A DNA stretch of 44,796 nt, taken from a virus. The stretch's first letter is position 1. Every line of letters begins with the position of its first letter. The position numbers and the translations under genes were made by a program. The notes below the pieces were generated by a model that searched no databases, had not been told where the DNA came from, and saw nothing but the letters and a program-made list of their open reading frames with translations. The DNA is taken from positions 1 through 44,796 of IMG/VR virus record IMGVR_UViG_3300035670_000404; one strand, written 5' to 3'. Below, piece by piece: positions 28,964 through 34,972 of this stretch.

Positions 28964-30567
28964 CAGTCGAACCCTCCCCCGCCCATAACGTTTTCAAGGA
29001 TAGACTCGACTGCCGTGGCAGTCCGCTCTTGAACTGATAGCTGCTTCTGCATCACATCGCCGATGTGCCCACCGCCGAACATGCCGGCAGCGCCACGCGC
29101 GCTGAACGTCCCGGTCACCTGCTCGGGCGTGGCTGCGGGCGGTTGCGTCCCGACGCCTCGCATCATATCCATCAGAGACTTCGACTTTCCGTTTATTCCG
29201 GCGGAAAGCGCAGACGCTTGCGCTGAAAGCGCTGCAGGCTCTGGCAGCGCTGCATATTTCTCGATAACGTTGCGCGCCACCTCGTCGTTGATTTGGTCAA
29301 CCTCCGCCTGCGTCAAAGATTTTCCACCTCGAGCCGCCTCAATTTGCCGGCGATCCACCTCTGCCTGTTGTTCCTCGAGTATCTCCGCCTGCATGCCTGC
29401 AGATAGCAGCGCGTCGCCTGCCCGCGTGTTGACCAACAGAGACTGCAGCGCCACCCAGGCATCCTTGACGCGCATGGTGGAGCCGAACAAGGCGAGCATG
29501 CGGTCAACCAGACTGGCTATCGCAGCATTCGTTTTGTCGAACCCTACAAAGATGCCAGACACCACATAAGCAAGCGCCGCAAGCGCGATTGTGGCAGCTA
29601 TGACAGGTATGACAAATGGGGCCATAGCCGCGATGGCTGCGCCGAATGCAGGTATGAGCGTCGCCGTCAGGAACGTGGACACAGATGTGCCGCTGAATAT
29701 AATCGCTGTGGCCACGGCAGAGACAACCGTTCCGAACGCCAGAAGAGCCGCGCCAGCAACTGCTGTGGCGCCAACGATCCACCGGTTACGGTCCACGAAC
29801 TTCGTCACCGCACCGATGAGAGAAGCGAGATGCTTGACCACAATCTCAACGACCGGCGCCAGCGCGTTGCCTATAACGTTGGCCACGCCCTTGACTGCAT
29901 ATGCCAAGTCCGTCATGCCGTCAACCAGCGCCGCCCCGTTGGCCGCCATCTCCGGCGTGATAACTCCGCCGAGCTCGCGAACCCTGTCATTCAAAGCGCC
30001 GCCGTTCGCGCGCCATTCCTTGAACATGGGTATGAGCATGGTTCCAGAACGACCGAAAATACGCATGGCATACGCGGCCTGCAGAGCGGGATCCTCCAGG
30101 TTGGCGATAGCTATCCCGATAGTCTGCATCCTGTCTGCCACGCTCTGCTTTGATAGTTCGTTCATGGACAACCCAAGGTTGTCGAATACCTCGGCGAACA
30201 TTTTTGATCCGCTGGCAGCCTCTGTCATAACCCGACCCATGTTGCGCACGCCTATCTCCACAGCCTTGATATCCGCCCCGCTGCGTTCTGCAACAAAGCC
30301 CAGGGTAGATAGCTGGTCAGCGGCGATACCTGTACGCAGAGACGCCTTATCAATGGCGTCGCCGGCCTTGGCGAAGTCAAGCACAGACTGTTGGATAAAC
30401 CCTAGCACGGCTTTTCCGGCAGACGACAACGCCTCGCCTATCTGGGATATGTCGCCGGCGAACTTCTTGACGCTCTCGCTTGCGGCGTCAAGACCGGCTT
30501 TAGCTCCGGCGTCGCGCGCGCCGATCTCAATCATAACGCGGCTCAGTACGTTGCTTCCAAGAGCCAT
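28963..30567 (-). CDS. Tail tape measure protein, 534 aa
   Basis: The N-terminal ~190 residues follow the phage tape-measure pattern (GAKAGLDAASESVKKFAGDISQIGEALSSAGKAVLGF..., ...AYAMRIFGRSGTMLIPMF). Long hydrophobic helices follow around 260-350 (ATAVAGAALLAFGTVVSAVATAII; FVIPVIAATIALAALAYVVSGIFV), as usual for this family. It sets tail length during assembly and is ejected with DNA. At roughly 0.15 nm per residue, 534 residues predict a tail near 80 nm, short for a siphovirus. It follows the chaperone pair, the standard order. Confidence 0.85.
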   Translation of the reverse strand: MALGSNVLSRVMIEIGARDAGAKAGLDAASESVKKFAGDISQIGEALSSAGKAVLGFIQQSVLDFAKAGDAIDKASLRTGIAADQLSTLGFVAERSGADIKAVEIGVRNMGRVMTEAASGSKMFAEVFDNLGLSMNELSKQSVADRMQTIGIAIANLEDPALQAAYAMRIFGRSGTMLIPMFKEWRANGGALNDRVRELGGVITPEMAANGAALVDGMTDLAYAVKGVANVIGNALAPVVEIVVKHLASLIGAVTKFVDRNRWIVGATAVAGAALLAFGTVVSAVATAIIFSGTSVSTFLTATLIPAFGAAIAAMAPFVIPVIAATIALAALAYVVSGIFVGFDKTNAAIASLVDRMLALFGSTMRVKDAWVALQSLLVNTRAGDALLSAGMQAEILEEQQAEVDRRQIEAARGGKSLTQAEVDQINDEVARNVIEKYAALPEPAALSAQASALSAGINGKSKSLMDMMRGVGTQPPAATPEQVTGTFSARGAAGMFGGGHIGDVMQKQLSVQERTATAVESILENVMGGGGFD

Positions 30568-30570
30568 AGA

Positions 30571-30861
30571 TCACCCCCTGCGCCTGTGGAAAGGATGTAG
30601 GTCGCGCGCCGTCTTCTTGCCGCCCCCGAAAGCCTCAAGATAGGCGAACAGCTGAGCCCACTTATCTAACTCGCTGTCCGCCATCCATACCAGCTCTCGA
30701 AGCGTTAGGTTTGACGGATCGACGCCAACTGTTCCCGCAAGTCTGTAGACATCTCGCCATCCCCACGACGAGCCTGTTCCAGGATGATGTTTGCCAGCCC
30801 ACGCCTTTCCTCGTGGGATAGCTTCCTGTTGCCCCGCAGGGAAAAATTTATGAGCGCACAC
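30571..30861 (-). CDS. Tail assembly chaperone, -1 frameshift extension (GT-like)
   Basis: This frame overlaps the end of the 150-aa chaperone in the -1 phase and ends LTLRELVWMADSELDKWAQLFAYLEAFGG, a pattern common in the C-terminal part of gpGT-type chaperones just ahead of the tape measure. It has no convincing start of its own. A slippery heptamer A-AAT-TTT (30849-30843) in the overlap allows ribosomes to enter this frame, giving a fusion of about 105 plus 91 residues. The tail of such fusions binds the tape measure protein. Confidence 0.7.
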   Translation of the reverse strand: MCAHKFFPAGQQEAIPRGKAWAGKHHPGTGSSWGWRDVYRLAGTVGVDPSNLTLRELVWMADSELDKWAQLFAYLEAFGGGKKTARDLHPFHRRRG

Positions 30862-31157
30862 TGCGCGGCCTCAATCGCCTCAACAACGTTCTCGTCGTTC
30901 AGCGATTCCAAGAATGCCTGCTCGCTTTGCTTATGCTTCGCAAACCACATGTATCTCGTACCAATCTCCGCGATCGTGAGCAATATATGCATGGGTAACG
31001 AAATCTTGAGCAAGTCCTGGAGCGTCAGGCTATGCCGCCGGCTCACCTCCTGCAGCACGATAACATTGACGTGGATGACATATTCCCGACCGTCTCGATC
31101 GTGGAATACGGTCGGCAAATACTCTTCGCCCCATGGACTTTGTTTGTCATCTGCCAT
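30705..31157 (-). CDS. Tail assembly chaperone (G-like), 150 aa
   Basis: A helical protein of the right size and position (after the tail tube, before the tape measure) for a lambda gpG-like chaperone. The sequence contains HVNVIVLQEVSRRHSLTLQDLLKISLPMHILL and ends in a charged helix. It is expressed alone or, through -1 slippage at 30849-30843, as a longer fusion. ATG at 31157 follows AGGA. It is called from context rather than strong sequence family. Confidence 0.72.
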   Translation of the reverse strand: MADDKQSPWGEEYLPTVFHDRDGREYVIHVNVIVLQEVSRRHSLTLQDLLKISLPMHILLTIAEIGTRYMWFAKHKQSEQAFLESLNDENVVEAIEAAQCALINFSLRGNRKLSHEERRGLANIILEQARRGDGEMSTDLREQLASIRQT

Positions 31158-31159
31158 GG

Positions 31160-31582
31160 TTAGCTTCCTACCACAGCGGTGAGCCGGATAACAATGTCTG
31201 CCTGCGCGTACTCACCTGGGTTGCCGCTGATATTGAACTGCTTCACACGGCCGTTGTAAGACGTACCGCTATCGAGAGCGTCCCACGTAATCTTGACCGC
31301 TGTCGCACCGGTAAGCTGGACGTTCGTAGTGTATGCCGTCTCCACGGCGTCATATGCGGTATTCGTTTCGCCGTAGTCTGGCACCGGACAAGTGCAGTTC
31401 AGCTCTACCTCGCGGTCAAGAGGCTGCTCGTCTCGCGTGCCTGTCTGCTGCAGAAAGTAGTCTGTGGTGATATCGCTTGTCGTCCGGCTGTCATTGATAG
31501 TCTTGTCGGTGCACTCGAGCACGGCAGTTCCTATCTTGACGATAAAGTCCCTGCCCTTCTGTGCCGTATAAGCTTGTGGCAT
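31160..31582 (-). CDS. Major tail tube protein, 140 aa
   Basis: The opening MPQAYTAQKGRDFIVKIG, a beta-rich body and the late segment TSYNGRVKQFNISGNPGEYAQADIVIRLTA follow the phage tail tube (TP901-1/gpV-like) pattern: N-terminal arm, beta barrel and paired strands at the end. Many copies stack to form the tail tube. ATG at 31582 has GGGGAG six bases upstream; a longer frame to 31630 lies over the upstream gene. It is located just ahead of the chaperones, as expected. Confidence 0.78.
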   Translation of the reverse strand: MPQAYTAQKGRDFIVKIGTAVLECTDKTINDSRTTSDITTDYFLQQTGTRDEQPLDREVELNCTCPVPDYGETNTAYDAVETAYTTNVQLTGATAVKITWDALDSGTSYNGRVKQFNISGNPGEYAQADIVIRLTAVVGS

Positions 31583-31601
31583 TTCGTTCTCCCCTTCCGT
31601 T

Positions 31602-32183
31602 CTATATCCTTGACCCACCTGGGCCGACAACAGACCTGTCAGGCCCTAACGCACTACGATAGTCCTCTGGAAATTTCCGCAAGAAGTCGCTCTTGCTTTT
31701 CTGTACCGCTGAGTCAAGATAGCTCCTCTTCGGATACTTCACTGTGATAACCTTGGCATCAGATATCCGCTTCGGATACTTTGCTTTCAGCTTCTCGAAA
31801 GCCTCCTGCTTCACAGGTGCTGCCTCGATATACTGCCATTCTCCGCCCACTCTCTGCCGCCACTTGAAAGCCACGAGCTTGCGCTCTCCGCCGTGCTCAT
31901 GCAGCTCGAATATCCGCAGGTCGCCAATGCGCGGATATATCCGGTACGTCCCGGTGGCAGCGTCAAGCTCGACAAACATCGCCTCCTTGAAAAACCCTGT
32001 CTGCGTATGCACAGGGGCGCCAGGGCTGGACGGCTTCTTGCGGCGCTTGATACCGGAGCGCACACCTCGGTAGATGAATCTAGCCATATTGCGCAGCGCC
32101 CGTACGCGGGCTTTATCGAGCCGCTCCAGAACGGCTCTGCTGTTCAACAGCGTATCGTAGATCACGCGCAAAGATAGGTTCAC
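31602..32183 (-). CDS. HK97 gp10-like tail/neck component, 193 aa
   Basis: The stretch RALRNMARFIYRGVRSGIKRRKKPSSPGAPVHTQTGFFKEAMFVEL matches the pattern of the HK97 gp10 family (helix, SxPGxPPxxxTGxLr turn, then beta strands with ELHEHGG). These proteins sit at the neck or tail completion site. GTG at 32183 overlaps the stop of the upstream gene; a longer frame to 32234 is not preferred. Basic C-terminal half. Confidence 0.65.
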   Translation of the reverse strand: MNLSLRVIYDTLLNSRAVLERLDKARVRALRNMARFIYRGVRSGIKRRKKPSSPGAPVHTQTGFFKEAMFVELDAATGTYRIYPRIGDLRIFELHEHGGERKLVAFKWRQRVGGEWQYIEAAPVKQEAFEKLKAKYPKRISDAKVITVKYPKRSYLDSAVQKSKSDFLRKFPEDYRSALGPDRSVVGPGGSRI

Positions 32184-32617
32184 ACCGTACCCCCGTACGA
32201 CACCTGGACTCGAATCACGCTCATGGCAACACACTGCTCGCGCAAGCGCGGACCGTCATACACAGGATCGATATCAACAGCCTGGACGTCGTAACTGTTG
32301 GCGTCGCTCTGTAGCGGCCATAGCCGCCGGTATATCTCGTCAACCAACTGCATGTGCGCGTTCATGTCCGTCGTGATAGTCGTGGATGATATCTTCTTAG
32401 CTATCACAACCTGGAACGAATACCTTTCGGATATCCGAAGTTCAGTATACTGCACAAGCTCGGCGTCCTGCGGAGTTACCAGCACCACATAGCTGGTTAG
32501 GTCGGCAAGCGCTTTGTCGTGTAGATACCCATACGCCGCGGCGAAAGTTTGAGAGTACGTACCGGCGTTGATATATGTGGCGATAGCGCTGCCAATAGTA
32601 TTCACAGGTGATGCCAT
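32180..32617 (-). CDS. Putative tail terminator/completion protein, 145 aa
   Basis: An alpha/beta protein: N-terminal helix (NTIGSAIATYINAGTYSQTF), strands including ISERYSFQVVIAKK, a helix (NAHMQLVDEIYRRLW) and a terminal strand SVIRVQVSYGG. This order resembles the gpU/HK97 gp10-next tail terminator fold, and the position next to the gp10-like gene supports it. ATG at 32617 has GGAG upstream. The call is tentative. Confidence 0.55.
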   Translation of the reverse strand: MASPVNTIGSAIATYINAGTYSQTFAAAYGYLHDKALADLTSYVVLVTPQDAELVQYTELRISERYSFQVVIAKKISSTTITTDMNAHMQLVDEIYRRLWPLQSDANSYDVQAVDIDPVYDGPRLREQCVAMSVIRVQVSYGGTV

Positions 32618-32626
32618 ATCGAGCTC

Positions 32627-32986
32627 CTACTTTTCGTCAATGTCGCGCAGGCATGGCCTATTGCGCATCTCTCGACAAAGGATAGCCATCGCAGCAGCCT
32701 GCTTCTCGCCGGCCGTTGCCGCCTCGCGGACAAGCTCGACAAGTATCTTCTCATGAGTCTCAAGAGACCGGCTCATGCGCTCCTGTGTCCGCCACATGGC
32801 CATGAGCAGGATGGCCGCAACTGCCGCTATGCCGTATTTGTCCAGTTGTGCCGGCAAACTGAAATCGTGCTGTTCATGCTCTCTGGTCTTTGCCTCTTCG
32901 GCCATGATCAACACATTGGCCGAGCATACTACGCACAAGATAATAGCCAAGGCAATCAGGCCGTCCGAAGTATGGCTCCAGCGCAT
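32627..32986 (-). CDS. Two-pass membrane protein (holin- or spanin-like candidate), 119 aa
   Basis: Two hydrophobic segments are clear: LIALAIILCVVCSANVLIMA (about 10-29) and YGIAAVAAILLMAMW (about 50-64), followed by a charged helical cytoplasmic-type tail with an EKQAAAMAILCREMRNRP end. It may act in lysis or as a membrane anchor. ATG at 32986 with GAGGA just upstream is the start; the 163-codon frame to 33118 overlaps another small gene in a different phase. Confidence 0.55.
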   Translation of the reverse strand: MRWSHTSDGLIALAIILCVVCSANVLIMAEEAKTREHEQHDFSLPAQLDKYGIAAVAAILLMAMWRTQERMSRSLETHEKILVELVREAATAGEKQAAAMAILCREMRNRPCLRDIDEK

Positions 32987-32987
32987 T

Positions 32988-33143
32988 TCATCCTCGCTTT
33001 CGTTGGGATTGCTTCCATTGCGAAACGGCAACAGCCATGCGCTGCGCAATATCAGGATACTCTCTCGCCATGCTCGGCGAAGACATAAACCGCTCAATGA
33101 ACGCATCTCTGCTTTCACCGCTATGCGGCTCCGGCATGGGCAT
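32988..33143 (-). CDS. 51-aa protein with a conserved GESRDxFIxRFM...R.A...SQW motif
   Basis: Reads MPMPEPHSGESRDAFIERFM, then a segment ending AQRMAVAVSQWKQ. The pattern KPxxGESxxxFixRcMs...Fpd..qR.Av..sqW recurs in many phage proteins, often as a tail on the prohead protease or as a separate small gene; its function is unknown to me. Here the usual Cys residues are replaced by Phe and Val. Its ATG overlaps the stop of the 105-aa gene (TGATG) and its TGA ends two bases before the next ATG. Confidence 0.7.
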   Translation of the reverse strand: MPMPEPHSGESRDAFIERFMSSPSMAREYPDIAQRMAVAVSQWKQSQRKRG

Positions 33144-33460
33144 CAGTCGACCTCCGTCCCCATCGAAAGCGCGCCAGTCATCCGCCGCGCAAGATCGACA
33201 TCATGAGGCATGACCGATGCGATAGCCAGGCACAGCCACAGCTTGGTTATCTGCACAGCCTCGATCTTCCTCTGCACGTTGTCTGTACACAGTTTAGCAG
33301 GCATGGGCGGCAATTGCAAAGAATCGACTGCGATTTTGAGTTCTCCACTGGGCAGAAGCCCGATGCGTGGCACCGAGACTCGGCCGGCCACGAGTGGGCT
33401 ATTGCAGACTGAAGCTATGAGCGACTTGACAGTATCGACATAGCCATAGTCTGCATTCAT
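33143..33460 (-). CDS. Hypothetical protein, 105 aa
   Basis: Starts MNADYGYVDTVKSLIASVCNSPLVAGRVSVPRIG. A mixed alpha/beta soluble protein with no family I recognise. ATG at 33460 has GAGGAG six bases upstream and overlaps the stop of the lipoprotein gene (ATGA). The open frame continues far upstream to 34036, but that part is shadow of the two genes before it. Confidence 0.55.
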   Translation of the reverse strand: MNADYGYVDTVKSLIASVCNSPLVAGRVSVPRIGLLPSGELKIAVDSLQLPPMPAKLCTDNVQRKIEAVQITKLWLCLAIASVMPHDVDLARRMTGALSMGTEVD

Positions 33461-33714
33461 CGGCTGCTCCTCGCGTCCGGCTTCAGCTCCGGTTCCAGGT
33501 CGCTCGGCCGGTCGATCACCACAAACCCCGCCGGAACAACTACTCTTCTCGACGGCCCACCGTTCATCGGCCGAACCAGTACACTCTGGTCTTTGGCAAG
33601 TTGCACCGGTGTCTGATTCGCCTCTAGATATCTGCCCGGACAACATCCTGCGGCGCACATGGTCATGCATGCGCCGGCGCATATCGCTATCAGCCATCGG
33701 CAAAGGCTCCTCAT
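33457..33714 (-). CDS. Small lipoprotein, Rz1/o-spanin-like candidate, 85 aa
   Basis: N-terminal MRSLCRWLIAICAGACMTMCAAGCC is a signal sequence ending in a lipobox-like AAGC. The remainder is hydrophilic with Pro and Val strands (PVQLAKDQSVLVRPMNGG). Small lipoproteins beside membrane proteins in phage late operons are often outer-membrane spanins, which would imply a Gram-negative host; here this is only an inference. ATG at 33714 has GGAGG eight bases upstream. Confidence 0.55.
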   Translation of the reverse strand: MRSLCRWLIAICAGACMTMCAAGCCPGRYLEANQTPVQLAKDQSVLVRPMNGGPSRRVVVPAGFVVIDRPSDLEPELKPDARSSR

Positions 33715-33729
33715 CACAGTGCCCTCCAA

Positions 33730-33987
33730 TTACTCCAGCGACCGCGGCAACTCCGGCTCCGACTGCGCCGGCAGCTGCGCCGGCTGCCCGAAAGGGACTG
33801 ACGCAACCTGCCCGATCGCCGAGCGCAAAGCCGCCAGTCCACCGAACCCTAGAAGGTACAGGACGAATTCGTAAATGCCGTCTGGAATCAGCGCTAGCTG
33901 TGGAATCATACCTGCCTGGCCTGCCGCCCGCATGCCTAGCACAACAACGGCAGCACTCGCACATAGGTACGTTTTCCATCCGCTCAT
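33730..33987 (-). CDS. Small membrane protein, holin candidate, 85 aa
   Basis: Two hydrophobic segments (TYLCASAAVVVLGMRAAGQAGM, about 6-27; IYEFVLYLLGFGGLAALRSAI, about 38-58) and a Pro/Glu-rich soluble C-terminus. Size and topology fit a class II-type holin or another small phage membrane protein. ATG at 33987 follows AGGAGG. It is the first protein gene after the tRNA. Confidence 0.55.
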   Translation of the reverse strand: MSGWKTYLCASAAVVVLGMRAAGQAGMIPQLALIPDGIYEFVLYLLGFGGLAALRSAIGQVASVPFGQPAQLPAQSEPELPRSLE

Positions 33988-34004
33988 AGTCTGCCTCCTT
34001 TATT

Positions 34005-34078
34005 TGGTTGCGGGGGCGGGAATCGAACCCGCGCATCTGGCTTATGAGGCCAGCACGCTACCGCTGCGTCACCCCGCG
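34005..34078 (-). tRNA. tRNA-Met (CAT), initiator-type
   Basis: A 74-base cloverleaf on the minus strand: acceptor CGCGGGG with CCCCGCA, D stem ACGC/GCGT, anticodon stem CTGGC/GCCAG around loop CTCATAA (anticodon CAT), T stem GCGGG/CCCGC with TTCGATT, discriminator A and encoded CCA. The first pair is C1-A72, unpaired, which is the hallmark of bacterial initiator tRNA and excludes an ordinary elongator or Ile2 assignment. Anticodon-stem pairs 29-31 are all G-C, though 31-39 is C-G instead of G-C. Position 11-24 is C-G where bacterial initiators have A-U. It sits between the peptidase-like and holin-like genes. Confidence 0.9.
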
Positions 34079-34091
34079 ATAATGTATGAGC

Positions 34092-34113
34092 ATCCCGAAA
34101 TCTGTTTCGGGAT
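34092..34113 (-). other. Stem-loop upstream of the tRNA
   Basis: ATCCCGAAA (34092-34100) and TTTCGGGAT (34105-34113) form a perfect 9-bp stem with a 4-base loop, just ahead of the tRNA 5' end in the transcript. There is no T-tract, so it may be a processing signal or a weak terminator after the peptidase-like gene. Confidence 0.55.
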
Positions 34114-34144
34114 CATAGGCGGATCCTAGGCGCCGGAGCCACCA

Positions 34145-34960
34145 TCACATAAGAATCAGGCTCGGCGTCCAACCCCGCGCCCGCCTCTCCGCCGGAGTCT
34201 GCAGTAGCCCGGTTTGCGGCTCTATCAACACCGGGCCGGCATCTCGAGTAACGGCAATCCCAAGCGCGTGCCCAGGCCCTTGCGTATACCCCCAAGAGCC
34301 TCCTGACAGTCCAGGCTGATGCATCCAACCAACCCAGGCAAACGCAAAGTCGTCACAATCATGGTCGCCAGAATACTGACGCTGCTGAATACCTGTGATC
34401 GCAGCCAGGTAACGAACCATGCTCAAATCTGGAACCAAATAAGACCCGTCAGACAAGACTGCGTTGATAGTCTTTTCCGGCCATGCGCCTCGCAAAGACT
34501 CCAAAACAGCAGCCTTTTCCCAGCGTTCACAGTTCTGAACAACGTCGAGCTTTATGTCGGCATCGATCACTATACTCGCCGCCCTCTTCCTCTCTTGGTC
34601 AAGCTGCTGCATAAGTAGCGTAGCAGCAACATCTCTGTTATATATCCCAAACTTGCAAGAGCCAACCTGTTTGTCTGAAGCATCACAGCCTAAAGCATAA
34701 TACACACCGATCGGAAGTGCGTGAGATACGTCGAAGCTGTCAACGATAACCACGCTTGGGTAGACCTTGTCGGCAGTCAACAATATCTTTGAGTACTCAA
34801 ACCCGTTGACCCTGCCTGTCCACCACACTTGCTTCCCATCTGTCAGCTGAATGCTGATAGAGTATTGCTCGCTTTGGGCATCAGGCACGAGGGCCGCCCA
34901 CAACGTGATCCTGGACCCCGGGTAGTATGCATTGCAGCGCGATCGGATCCGGATCTGCAT
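34145..34960 (-). CDS. Papain-like cysteine peptidase-type protein, 271 aa
   Basis: The N-terminal ~130 residues look like a beta-sandwich (SISIQLTDGKQVWWTGRVNGFE...). The C-terminal part has GDHDC202DDFAFAW, GPGH231ALGIAV and LIE247PQT, a Cys-His-Glu order like the protease domain of Marasmius oreades agglutinin-related proteins seen in phages. It might cut host or virion protein, or act in lysis, since no endolysin is otherwise recognised. ATG at 34960 has AGGAG six bases upstream. The family link is from memory of the motif and is tentative. Confidence 0.55.
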   Translation of the reverse strand: MQIRIRSRCNAYYPGSRITLWAALVPDAQSEQYSISIQLTDGKQVWWTGRVNGFEYSKILLTADKVYPSVVIVDSFDVSHALPIGVYYALGCDASDKQVGSCKFGIYNRDVAATLLMQQLDQERKRAASIVIDADIKLDVVQNCERWEKAAVLESLRGAWPEKTINAVLSDGSYLVPDLSMVRYLAAITGIQQRQYSGDHDCDDFAFAWVGWMHQPGLSGGSWGYTQGPGHALGIAVTRDAGPVLIEPQTGLLQTPAERRARGWTPSLILM

Positions 34961-34972
34961 GACACACTCCTG

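Noticed and set aside
33461-34036. Upstream extension of the 105-aa gene to a 297-codon frame
   Set aside because: The extra part overlaps the lipoprotein, holin-like and part of the tRNA genes and has no membrane or domain logic; the ATG at 33460 has a strong ribosome site.
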